A stretch of 29,356 bases of DNA, from contig NW_019091467.1 in assembly GCF_001949145.1 (NCBI RefSeq), forward strand, positions 588,325 through 617,680, read 5' to 3'. Source of the DNA: Acanthaster planci. Lineage: Eukaryota > Echinodermata > Asteroidea > Valvatida > Acanthasteridae. Under the pieces are notes generated by a model that was not told where the DNA came from, made no database searches, and saw nothing but the letters and a program-made list of their open reading frames with translations. The translations under genes were made by a program, and so were the position numbers. Below, in pieces: positions 12,100 through 20,944 of the stretch. Each line of letters opens with the position of its first letter. The first letter of the stretch is position 1.

Positions 12100-12919
12100 G
12101 GACTTGCCAAAGAATTAACGTTCATACGGGGCATGACCACAGAACGCTTGAGGCTTTGCAGGGTGGCCAACAGGAAACTTACGGCGGGACGGCATTCTCT
12201 TTTTTAGTTGGATAGTTTGGGAAATAAAAAAGCATAGTTTTGCTTAACGTTTTGACAACCACTTGGCCAGGTCAGAGCACACTTCGACCAATCGCAAATT
12301 AGGCATTTTTTTTATCCATAACCAGTCACCGGCAGTGATTCGAGATACTCTTTGAAAGTTTCAAAACAGACTGCAAACATGGAAAGCCGATAAACTTGTG
12401 CATTGACCTATTGGATCGTGGACGTTTCTTTGCTTTATTGCCGAAATTCTCCCTGTTTTCTTTGCACACGATTTAACTCGCAGGTAGACGCTCTCACACA
12501 ACTCAGGTTCATTCTGTTCAATTACTCAACATCATGACTGAATGTGGATAACGCCCACACGTGCACAATCATTTTTCACTTCCATATTGTTGTGTTCAAT
12601 TTCTTTCAGTCTGAACCCCCTCCCCAAATTGTGTTTATTGCTACAACAGTGTACGAGTGCTTGGAGCGAATCCATTTTTTATTGGATTGTGTCGCACACG
12701 TGACTTCTAGAGAAGGAGGAGCTTACAAATGTAACCAATCATGAAAAAGCATGTGTTAAATGCCTCGGGCGTTAACTACAGAGTCAGTTCCTGGGTTGTA
12801 ATGCCATTCGAGGCGGCGCTACTTGCATCAGCCTAACGTACATTGATAAACGAGAAAAAAATAAGACTGCAGTGGAATTTTGTCACTCGGTAGGCCTAGA
12901 TCGACGACCGACGCCTCTG
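12100..12919. other. Upstream region of the signal-peptide exon; no other gene seen
   Basis: No coding frame is recognised. A CCAAT box occurs at 12735-12739, and an invertebrate-type initiator word TCAGTT at 12784-12789, but no TATA box or downstream promoter element fits well. If the exon at 12920 is real, its promoter and 5' untranslated region should lie here. Transcript data would be needed to place the start. Confidence 0.35.
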
Positions 12920-13010
12920 ATGAAAATGCGTCACGCGAAAAAGGCAGAGCTGCTTTGGCAGTTGCTCTTCTTGTTGGCCGCAATCATCATAGAGACAGCA
13001 ACTGCTACAG
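12920..13010 (+). CDS. Candidate first coding exon: signal peptide with phase-1 donor
   Basis: The frame from ATG at 12920 encodes 30 residues with the three-part layout of a secretory signal peptide. The basic start is MKMRHAKK, the hydrophobic core is LLWQLLFLLAAIII, and the end is a small, polar ETATAT. The frame then meets CTACAG/GTATTT, a good splice donor, leaving one base of the next codon (phase 1). Signal-peptide exons ending in phase 1 are typical of extracellular and receptor genes built from 1-1 modules. A second in-frame ATG at 12926 has A at -3 and may be the actual start. No strong next exon is visible apart from a weak candidate at 14433. The function is unknown. A chance hydrophobic frame is the alternative. 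Confidence 0.45.
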
Positions 13011-13014
13011 GTAT

Positions 13015-13735
13015 TTAAAATTTCTGCTCTTTTCATTAAACCGTGGCATATGTTACTGTTTCTTATGGTGTGCGATTCCAGTCCTTCAAATCAATTAAAG
13101 AACAGAAAAAGTCTTACATATTATTGCATTAACTGATTTGTTTGGGAAAAAAGTCCTGTCAGTTCAAGCTGGACCCTTCTTCCCTCATTTATTATTCTCC
13201 GGCATTTTCTCTAAAAGCAACTATTGCATTTATTTCCAACTAGCTTTACTCATGAAGCACTCCCTATTTAAAGCCAATGGCTTTTCGAAATGGACTTCTT
13301 GTCAAATGAATCGATTGTCAAGTCCTCGTGAACGGTGCACATCGTGCAAGATTTGATGGCTAATTCAATCAGTGCGACTTTACTGTGTATGTTTATGATG
13401 GAAAATACGCAGTGCCTCTGCTTTTAAATACGGTACTCGTTCTGTGACTATTTGGTCTTTAATGTGATGTCTTGTTTTGGTATTTTTTTTTACTATGGCC
13501 CCGTGTTCTCACTTGATGGAGCAGTCCTGGTAAAGCAAAGTGATAAATATGATGAAATAAATACTGGTGTCACAAGTACCCGGAATTAAGCTAAATGCAG
13601 GCCAAATGCACGTCCCCTCCGCGGTAAAACAGTGTAATTGTTTCCCCTGTCTCATGTTTACTTACATCGGTGATTTATGTGTGCCGGCGACGGAAGTTCT
13701 TGTGCGTATGACCGAGCTGGCAACGGCCGAATTTA
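13015..13735. other. Candidate intron or unassigned sequence
   Basis: This stretch follows the putative donor at 13011. It is AT-rich, with short frames on both strands and no recognisable domain. If the signal-peptide exon is real, this is its first intron, which would also hold the left end of the hAT-type candidate at 13736. Confidence 0.4.
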
Positions 13736-13921
13736 CAGTGTTGTAACGTCCGTTTTCCCCAAGTCAAGTCTCAAGTCAAATTTTCCAAAGTCAAGTCACA
13801 AATTTCTCCTAATTTTCCAGCCGTTTGGAGAAATTTCTTCCCTTATACTTTCGGATCATGTACATGAATGGAATGTAGGATATAATCGCTGCGATGAACA
13901 ACAAATGAGACACGTCTGTTC

Positions 13922-14354
13922 CGGACCATTATGTCCGCCGGGACCATTATGTCCGCAAACTTTTTCAGGCCCATTATGTCCGNNNNNNNNNNNNNNNNNN
14001 NNNNNNNNNNNNNNNNNNNNNNNNNNNNNNNNNNNNNNNNNNNNNNNNNNNNNNNNNNNNNNNNNNNNNNNNNNNNNNNNNNNNNNNNNNNNNNNNNNNN
14101 NNNNNNNNNNNNNNNNNNNNNNNNNNNNNNNNNNNNNNNNNNNNNNNNNNNNNNNNNNNNNNNNNNNNNNNNNNNNNNNNNCCCCATTGTGTCCGCAGGC
14201 CCATTATGTCCGCCCCATTGTGTCCGCAGGCCAAATATGTCCGCCCCATTGTGTCCGCAAGCCTATTATGTCCACCCCATTCTGTTCGCAGGCCTATTAT
14301 GTCCGCAGACCCATTATGTCCGCCCCATTGTGTCCGCAGGCCCATTCTTTCTGC
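13922..14354 (+). repeat. 31-bp minisatellite array (copy A), split by an assembly gap
   Basis: The unit is a dimer of two related half-units, one containing CCCATTATGTCCGC and the other CCCATTGTGTCCGCA. Two diverged half-units start the array at 13922, followed by GCAAACTTTTTCA and then the regular array. About five and a half units are visible after the gap, with point changes such as CAAATATGTCC and CATTCTGTTCG. The same unit, with the same AAACTTTTTCA flank, occurs inverted at 16328-16463. The true copy number is hidden by the run of Ns. Confidence 0.92.
13983..14181. other. Assembly gap of 199 Ns inside the minisatellite
   Basis: Bases 13983-14181 are all N, with the same 31-bp repeat on both sides. 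The most likely cause is an unresolved tandem array, so the real length may be much greater than 199 bp. The open frames that run through this gap are artefacts of unknown sequence. Confidence 0.97.
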
Positions 14355-14432
14355 AATTCAGTATCCTTTATAATGACATGGAACATACCGGTTCTACTCT
14401 ATGAATGATCCATTTTCTGTCTGAATATTCAG

Positions 14433-14587
14433 GTTCAAGGGATGACAGTGACGGGCCAGTCACACAAGTGAAACGTATAATCGTTTTTGCAAACTTTGTC
14501 AGTCTTTTATTTTGTTTGGTGTTCAAAAAGAAGCGGACAGTATTTGCATTGTGCACGCTTAGAGGGATCATCGTAGAAATATTTTAA
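14433..14587 (+). CDS. Weak candidate terminal exon: short membrane segment, stop, AATAAA
   Basis: A pyrimidine-rich tract and CAG acceptor (TTTTCTGTCTGAATATTCAG) precede 14433. Read in the phase left by the 12920-13010 exon, the frame runs 51 codons to TAA at 14585-14587. It holds an acidic start (GSRDDSDGP), a 16-residue hydrophobic stretch (IIVFANFVSLLFCLVF) and a basic KKKR. AATAAA overlaps the stop. Joined to the candidate exon it would give an 81-residue secreted or membrane peptide. It lies inside the hAT-type candidate, so it might be an exonised fragment or pure chance. No homology is recognised. Confidence 0.18.
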
Positions 14588-14591
14588 TAAA
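14586..14591 (+). terminator. AATAAA polyadenylation-signal hexamer
   Basis: The canonical hexamer directly overlaps the TAA stop of the candidate exon. Isolated AATAAA words are common in AT-rich DNA, so it has meaning only if the exon is transcribed. Confidence 0.2.
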
Positions 14592-14599
14592 ACCCTTGA

Positions 14600-16325
14600 A
14601 ATTGCACCTTAGGGTTTGAATCGAACTGGTGGAAATGTTTTGGCAATTTTAACCCATATTTTTGATTTTTTAAAGTTTTAATGCAATGTGCACATTCACA
14701 AGGAAACCTATGATTGCACTGAAGGCAATCTCAATGTTGCAAATGCTCGGTCAATTTTAAATGTTTTTATCGTGTAACTCTTGCAACTCAAAAAGGATGT
14801 CAAACAGTCTTCATGCATCAAAGAAGAGTGCAGAGATACACAAAAAGTGCTTCCAAGTAAACCTCATTTTATGGATCCTTTAATTAAAACGGAGACCCTT
14901 AGCTGACTAATAACGCTGAGGTGAACAAATTTATTTTCAAATATTTAAAGAGTAATATGTTAACCGACACGTTTTATTTAGACTAAGAACAGTAATAAAT
15001 CAAGGCTAATAGCAACGGCAAACTTAGGTGCAAATAATATTTGTGAGTGTGCAAAAACTTTTTGAAAGTGAACAAATACGTAAAGAGTACATAGCATACC
15101 AGAAAATGAAAAACAATAAACCCCAGAATCTGAACACAAACTGCAATCTTCATTACATCAGAATTTTCATTACATCGGTTATCAGCTGTGCGAGTATGAA
15201 CCACACGAACATGTACATGTACACTTCCTCTAAACAGTCGAGAATTTCCTTGCACCTGCACATGCACGTGTACGCCGCGGTAACAACCCGCAGTATACTG
15301 GATTGGTTTTGGGCATATAAAACACGAACAGATCGCCCTGCGTAGAAGTATCAAATAAAACTTATGGAATTCGAACCAAAATATATAGCTGCATGTACAT
15401 AGAACTGATTGTACCGTGTGGTTGAGAATCTGGCCTGTCAAATGCAGTGTCTCACTGTTTTGGGAGAACATCTAAAATTGAGAAATTTTGTGGAAAAAGA
15501 TGAAGTGATCGATTAAAAATGGAAATAATTTATCATCTTAGCAACAACTTTGAGGCTAAATTTCAAACTTATTTAGTGTTTCTTTTCCCAATTCTGTAGT
15601 GCTCTATTCGATTTAAGCCTTCTGGGGCAAATACAAAGAGTTTCAATCCGTTTATTAACTTTGTGCGAAGAAGTCTTCAAAACGAGAAGGCTCAACAGTG
15701 GATTGGCAAGTTGCCAAGGACATTTCCATACGGTTCACGAGGGTCCGGCCGTGGGTCAAGTAACCGTCTCCCACGGTCGAAGTCGTTAATTTCCACACGT
15801 TGAACGGGAGAGAAACATACGTGTAGGGCGGCTTGTTACGCCCACTCCCTATACACACACACAATTTTCCTGCAACCGGGGACCCCTATTGTTCCTCTTT
15901 TGTTTTACTTCAACTCTTTTAAAAGACCACCCATATGTCTTGTGCACAATTTTTATTCAGGGACCCTATGTGAATCGGGGACCTTATTGTCCTCTAATGT
16001 TCAGGGTCCCCAATTGAATGCAAAAACAAACTCACACTCATAAACGTAAAGCTTTTTCTCATGAATTGCATCTACTATCTACATGTATGTACATTTCCAT
16101 GAAACCCATTACATGGAATTATGCACAAAGTAATCCACATAGAATCATTTTGACCCAGGATAAGTAAACTTTTGTTTTATTGTTTCATTTTTCATCAGGA
16201 ACATGACCCAACACTGATCCGTTGTGGAAGAATAACAGCATACATTTAAATACCTGCAAGGAATTTTTAAAAAAGGAAAGCTTTTGAAAAAAAATACCTG
16301 AGACTTTATTGATTAACAATCACAT
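14600..16325. other. Unassigned sequence between the two minisatellite arrays
   Basis: The longest open frame is 162 codons on the minus strand (14983-15471), starting at a true ATG. It is low in complexity, with runs such as HVHVQVQ and a hydrophobic tail, and has no recognisable family, so I do not call it a gene. GGGGACC-type words recur four times at about 15878-16011, in both orientations. This hints at a small decayed foldback element whose limits are unclear. Confidence 0.5.
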
Positions 16326-16327
16326 CC

Positions 16328-16463
16328 TGCGGACACAATGGGAGGACATAATGGGCCTGCGGACACAATGGGGCGGACATATTGGGCCTGCGGACACAAT
16401 GGGGCGGACATAATGCGCCTGCGGACACAATGGGGCGGACATAATGGGCCTGAAAAAGTTTGC
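16328..16463 (-). repeat. 31-bp minisatellite array (copy B), inverted relative to copy A
   Basis: About four units of the same 31-bp dimeric repeat run on the minus strand, ending with the same AAACTTTTTCA flank at 16451-16463. The units are cleaner than those of copy A. The shared flank shows that both arrays derive from one mobile or duplicated block rather than arising independently. With copy A it forms a long inverted repeat separated by about 2 kb. Confidence 0.92.
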
Positions 16464-16469
16464 CCAAAG

Positions 16470-17570
16470 TCGTGGTCTCTCTCTGTTCTGCCTTGAAATG
16501 GCGACGCGAGCCAGTAAACGACTGTACCAAAATCCATCTGCAGAGATCTTCTGCATTGTGTAAAAGTTTGCTGAATTTATACCGGAGAAATATAATCAGG
16601 CTTTAGATCTCAATTTTGTCATGTTTTTCTTGTAAATCGTAAGTGACATTTCAGAGAAAAATTGGGTGAAAGATGTTTGTGTACGTTAAGTTTCCGAACG
16701 TAAAAAGGGTATTTTAAAATAGAAATTTTGAATCGTTCTCCAGTTATTCCCACACATGGTGCGTGTCTTGGTAATTGAAAGAGTGTTTTAAAAAAGGATA
16801 CTTTGTTATGATTAAGCATAACTGGGCTCTCTGTCGATTGATGGTGGGGGATAATTTATATGTGAACATTGTACACGTACATGTACTCCATTAACGAACG
16901 TATATAATGCACTACTATGGACAAAGGATTCTCGTGCAAAACTCAATTCGCAATAGCTTGAATATGCTACCGATGTTTTTATCGCTTCTTAATACACACG
17001 GCACTTTATTTCGTTTGTTTGGATAAACTGGAGAAGTGGTTTTAAAAAGGGAAAGACTATGGACGTATTTTGTTTCAAATCCGATCGTGTTTACTTTTTT
17101 AAAATAATTTTTCCGAATTTGTTTCAAATGTTTTGCAACTTAATACGGTGGTATTTTTTGTCTATTTTTGTTTATCTATTTTAAGTTACCGGTATCAGTT
17201 CATCTCCGTGAACTTGTTTTGTATTTGTTAAAAATAAATTATGGTCTCCATCTGAGGAAAGACGTGTCGGAACAATGTCCCACGTCGGCTGCCTCGAAAT
17301 GCACAGTAAGCAGGAACGCTCGAGCGCGCGCAAGTAGGAACTCTCAATTAGTGGTCCGTAAAGGCATGGGAGTAAACATACGTGAGATAGTAGCGTGCGA
17401 CCCACCCGCGCAGGCTCAGTTGCACAACGCAGAGACAACCAGGCAGCTTGATTTTGTGCTTGCAAGCCAATGAAAGGTCAGCGTTGAACGGCATATCTTT
17501 TAAACCACAACACCCAAAAGTTTGTTTAAAAACGTCTGTCACAAAGTCAAATTCAGTCAAGTTAATTTGG
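16470..17570. other. Unassigned sequence with a CpG-rich patch
   Basis: No gene is recognised. Around 17260-17430 the sequence becomes richer in CpG (for example CTCGAGCGCGCGCAAG) than its AT-rich neighbours. The plus frame there (17168-17473) shows no domain. The patch could be a decayed promoter-like or transposon segment. Confidence 0.45.
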
Positions 17571-17579
17571 GCCTTAAGT

Positions 17580-18308
17580 TATGGAGCCCCTAAAGGGACA
17601 TGCGTTGAAAACAAACTCAGAATACAAAAACAATTTCAGTTTGTATTTCGTGCGCACGAAATCATTTCGAAATATGAAATCATTTTAATAAGAAATAAAC
17701 ACGACATACTCTAAACGCAATTAAATACATGTATACAAACAAGAAAAAAATAACTATTTCAAAGTTAATGAACAGGTAAACACTCAACAGTGTACTGCAA
17801 ACATATGCTAAAAAAGTGCACCTTTTAAGCAAAACAATAAACACGTGAAGTTCTTCAAAACTTGAACCCCTTCCCCATGGGGTCTTGCTTCGCTTTTAGA
17901 TGTTTTCAGTCTACAAAATCAGTCATTATACAATAGAGTGAATAACTTTTCGATTGAAACTGTTAGGACGGGAATGCCACAGGGTCTGCTACCTGGAATT
18001 TAAAACACTGACACACGAAGCCGTGTAACTGAGTGTAACTTGTAACTACCAGACATGTCCTCTTTTGAAGGAAAATTGGCTTCGTGCTCTATTCAAAGTG
18101 TCCACTGTCGAGTGAATCATGTTTGCTTACTGGAAGACATGATTTATTTCGAGCTAGCAAAGTGATTTCGAGCAAACGAAATAAATTATTTCGAACAAAC
18201 GAAATGATTTTGAGCACACGAAATGATTCCATGAGCACGAAATACAAAATGAAATTATTTTTGTATTCCGAGTTTGTTTTCAACGCATGTCCCTGTAGGG
18301 GCTCCGTG
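17580..18308. mobile_element. 729-bp non-autonomous DNA transposon with 90-bp TIRs
   Basis: The left arm (17580-17669) and right arm (18219-18308) are inverted copies matching at about 81 of 90 positions. The ends read TATGGAGCCCCTAAAGGG and CACGGAGCCCCTACAGGG. Both are flanked by the identical hexamer TTAAGT (17574-17579 and 18309-18314), a perfect 6-bp target duplication. A TTAA target is the alternative reading, but it makes the two ends unequal in length. Inside the right arm, ACGAAATGATTT-type words repeat every 18-22 bp (18150-18250). No coding frame fits a transposase. The superfamily is left open. Confidence 0.82.
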
Positions 18309-18446
18309 TTAAGTAATGCTCTTTCAGGTTATTTTGAATCCCAGTCACTTTTTAGAAGTCAAGTCTCTGGTCCAAAAATAACGATTTGAGTCCAAGGCAA
18401 CGATTCGAGTCAACAACACTGCGAATTCACGAATCTTCCCCCCTGC

Positions 18447-18825
18447 TTAAAGAAGGCAGTTTAATGTTACAGCCACTTCCGTTTCCGTTGAGGCTCCAAG
18501 TCCAATACACTTACGTAGCGCGTGTACAACACATATGGCCACAAACAACTTCCTTTTGGTCTGCACCATAGGCACTGCACTTCGGTGCCAAGTCGAATTG
18601 GCCGGATTTGATCCGTAAAATTCGAGACAAATTTTGAGAAACGTGATTGTTGAAATTCCTTCGAAAATGTCATCATTGGAAAGACCGTGCTTTCGGCAAT
18701 TCTCAGCAGCAGTTGCGTCGAACAAATCGACCACGTCTTCTTTTTACGGTAAGACTTTTGAGTCATCGAAAGTTCCACACATGTACTGCCCTCCTTAAGA
18801 TGTTTCTCATCTAAAATTGGCAACC
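18447..18825 (-). pseudogene. Minus-strand protein-like sequence of unknown family, frameshifted
   Basis: Reading leftwards from 18825, one frame gives LPILDEKHLKEGSTCVELSM and continues to a KSYRKK stretch. The text then continues more convincingly in another frame (VVDLFDATAAENCRKHGLSN onward) for 95 codons to a TAA at 18447. The switch near 18735-18745 suggests an indel. No ATG with a good context opens it: the apparent starts are TTG and GTG, and an in-frame stop lies just upstream. TACGTAAGT at about 18505-18513 (read on the minus strand) resembles a splice donor. I do not recognise the family; it may be a decayed exon or transposon frame. Confidence 0.25.
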
Positions 18826-18879
18826 AGCCAAACTCCTATCACTGACAAAATGGGAGTCAAGAAATAGAGTACCAAAATG

Positions 18880-18887
18880 TGACGTCA
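18880..18887. promoter_or_regulatory. CRE palindrome TGACGTCA
   Basis: A perfect cAMP-response-element octamer lies about 55 bp upstream of the minus-strand protein-like stretch. It sits beside a CpG-rich segment with CGCGCGCG and repeated GGTTCACGCGCTGGTTCTCGCG (18935-18960). This is compatible with a promoter reading leftwards. Octamer matches also arise by chance. Confidence 0.3.
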
Positions 18888-18964
18888 CTGTGAACCAGAA
18901 AGTGACGGTGCAAACGAATGGAGTACGCGCGCGTGTTGGTTCACGCGCTGGTTCTCGCGCTAAT

Positions 18965-20215
18965 GCCTTTTACACACTGATTGAGCTCGTGACGTATTCT
19001 CTTCAGTACATTACGTAGCTCCGCATGTAGCTCCGGTGTTTTAATATTTGGTCACACTGGATGAGGATGTCATTGACATAGAGCAAACTTGCGGAGCTAG
19101 CCCATTAATGGTAATGACCCGCCGTCCGTTGACGGGCATCAGGTGTCATTTGGACATTCCCTTGCTGTAATTGGGCTTTTTCATGCAACTTGTATTTCCA
19201 TCTCTATATAGCCGATGGATGTGAATTTTATGGGAGTTTAGAGGGGAGTATTATTCTAAAGTAATTTTTGAAAATAATATGTTCAAGAGTGACAAAAATT
19301 ATGAACTGATTATGGTGGAAGTTACTCGGAGTGGCAATTTTTTTTTATGTTCAGATATAAGATTTATTATTCAATCCACCATCCACGTATTTTACAGTAC
19401 ATGCATAGAATGACTGCTCTGGGTCGTCACTTGCAAGTTTGTGTTTTCATTGCGTTAATATCTTTTCACATTGTCACTTTGAATCATTTGTCCTAATAGT
19501 AATGACCCAGGCCTCTACTATAACAGCCCACTTGTATTTGATGACTTGAACAAAGATTTGAACGATAAATATTAAATTAAATCTTTGATGTCATATCAGT
19601 GATCGGCTGGTGTACTGACTAAAAGATTTATTTTCTTCGTGGCTATCCTTTTTGTGATTGGAATTATTGGCTGAATACGTGTTTTGGAATTTGTGGGATG
19701 TCAAAATTAACTCAGCAAGTTCAAGTTGCATTTTAATGTTTCCCATTTTTACTTTCTCTATTTTCCCCTTTCTGAAAATCTTGGTTCACTTGAATAAACT
19801 GCACTTATGTTCTTCTCTTGACGTGACTTTTTCAATTCCAACCTTTTATCGTTCCACAACAAATTTCATTATACTACTGGACATGGATACAATGGTTTAT
19901 TACAGCTAGCATTGTTTAGGGGACATATCACCATGCGCTCATTTATTTAAAATGGAAATTCCCGACGGCAAGCCACCATCGTTATTCTAATTACACGTGC
20001 GCGCTGGGAAGTCGTAAGTTTGCGGTATACCATAAAGGACTGTCAGGCTTTGGACGGCCCCTTTCGTATTTGCAAGTTTCTCAATATCGTCCCCTTTTTT
20101 CCGAGCTGCGACGCCATCCGTCAGACCATTGACCCTCTACCATTAATGTAGGCTGCCCATCTTCCAAGACCGTTCCATTCTGAGCGTAGGGAACACTGCG
20201 GTCGTTTCATTTTCA
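18965..20215. other. Unassigned sequence, no gene seen
   Basis: Short frames only. GCTCCGCATGT near 19018 and its near-inverse ACTTGCGGAGC near 19089 form an imperfect 11-bp inverted pair with a spacer of about 65 bp, too weak to call an element. The plus frame at 19658-19909 is hydrophobic and AT-driven. Confidence 0.5.
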
Positions 20216-20218
20216 ACT

Positions 20219-20725
20219 TGTCCACTTTTGGACCATCCCGTCGTCGTCAAAGTAAAATCCAAATTCTTGCTGGCAGATTGGGTTTTATGAAAAGGGGTGG
20301 TGCAACTTCAAAAGTCCCAAAAATCTACGGGCAGGAAATGAGAAAATGGGGTTGTCCTCTTTTGGAGCATCAAATAAAATTGGTAGTGGGAATTTGAGGT
20401 TTTTAGCAGAGTTGTAATGACTCGAGTCCACGACTCGACTCAAGTCCGACTCGAATCGCATTTTTGGGTGACTCGACTCGACTCGAGTCTCTGCTGTAAA
20501 ATGACTCGACTCGACTAGAGTCACAAAAATCAGTGACTCGTTACAACTCTGGTTTTTAATTGTCCACTTTTGACACGCCACGAGAGTTGTTAAAGTAAAA
20601 TCCTCATTTTTGCTAGCGGAAAATTGCTTTGCTATACGCAAAGTCCAAAATCCCGAAAATCTACTTGTAGCAAATGAGAAAATGGAGTTGTCCACTTTTG
20701 ACGCTCCATACGTGGCACTAGCCAA
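20219..20725. repeat. About 130-bp tandem repeat interrupted by a hAT MITE
   Basis: Units begin with TTGTCCACTTTTGGA-like sequence at 20219, 20353, 20562 and 20689. Each full unit contains AAAGTAAAATCC, a CAAAGTCCAAAA- or AAAAGTCCCAAAA-type phrase, AATCTAC and AAATGAGAAAATGG. The second unit is shortened and contains the 145-bp insertion at 20407-20551. The long minus-strand open frame here (20285-20725) is the translation of these repeats and shows the same peptide phrase twice (DNSIFSF and DNPIFSF), so I do not treat it as a gene. Confidence 0.82.
20407..20551. mobile_element. 145-bp hAT-type MITE with 8-bp target duplication
   Basis: The terminal inverted repeats are CAGAGTTGTAATGACTCG on the left and CAGAGTTGTAACGAGTCA on the right. 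They are flanked by GTTTTTAG (20399-20406) and GTTTTTAA (20552-20559), a 7/8 match typical of an aged hAT duplication. The interior is nearly all GACTCGAGTC-type words in both orientations, likely transposase-binding subterminal repeats. It has no coding capacity. It interrupts the tandem repeat, so it inserted after that array formed. Confidence 0.85.
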
Positions 20726-20944
20726 TTACAGAGAATACTTCACCTTCAGAAAAAGGCCTTGTGCATTATTAATTCTACCTCTTTCAAGAGCACAACAATG
20801 CTCTTTTTTAACAGTGTAAAACATGGAAAGTCAGTGATATTTATTATTCCCAGCTTGGAACCCTTATGCACCAAGTAAATAATACTGATGTACCTGCGTA
20901 TATAAGTTCAATGTTTGTAAAAAATGACAAAATCCGTTGCCATT

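Larger units (their letters stand above)
13736..18421. mobile_element. Candidate 4.7-kb composite hAT-type element
   Basis: The left end reads CAGTGTTGTAACGTCC at 13736 and the right end, inverted, reads CAGTGTTGTTGACTCG from 18421. The 8 bases outside are CGAATTTA (13728-13735) and CGAATTCA (18422-18429), a 7/8 match, as expected of an aged 8-bp hAT target duplication. Both ends carry subterminal AAGTCAAGTCTC (about 13760 and 18355). The ends resemble those of the 145-bp and 534-bp elements further right. No transposase was found inside, so it would be non-autonomous. The interior holds minisatellite arrays, a nested 729-bp element and unassigned DNA. The ends could instead belong to two separate decayed copies. 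Confidence 0.45.

Noticed and set aside
13922-14354. CRISPR-like direct repeats
   Set aside because: The units are contiguous with no unique spacers, and the window is eukaryotic in character. It is a minisatellite.
13677-14408. Plus-strand open frame of 243 codons
   Set aside because: Most of it is the N gap and the 31-bp repeat, which is stop-free in all frames of this strand.
14983-15471. 162-codon minus-strand open frame with a true ATG
   Set aside because: Low-complexity stretches (HVHVQVQ) and an AT-driven hydrophobic tail, no recognisable domain, no splice sites of note. It fits chance in AT-rich DNA.
15878-16015. Four GGGGACC-type words in both orientations
   Set aside because: The inverted matches are short and imperfect and no target duplication is visible, so an element cannot be defined.
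20285-20725. 146-codon minus-strand open frame
   Set aside because: It translates the 130-bp tandem units and the inserted MITE, and its repeated peptide phrases mirror the DNA repeat.
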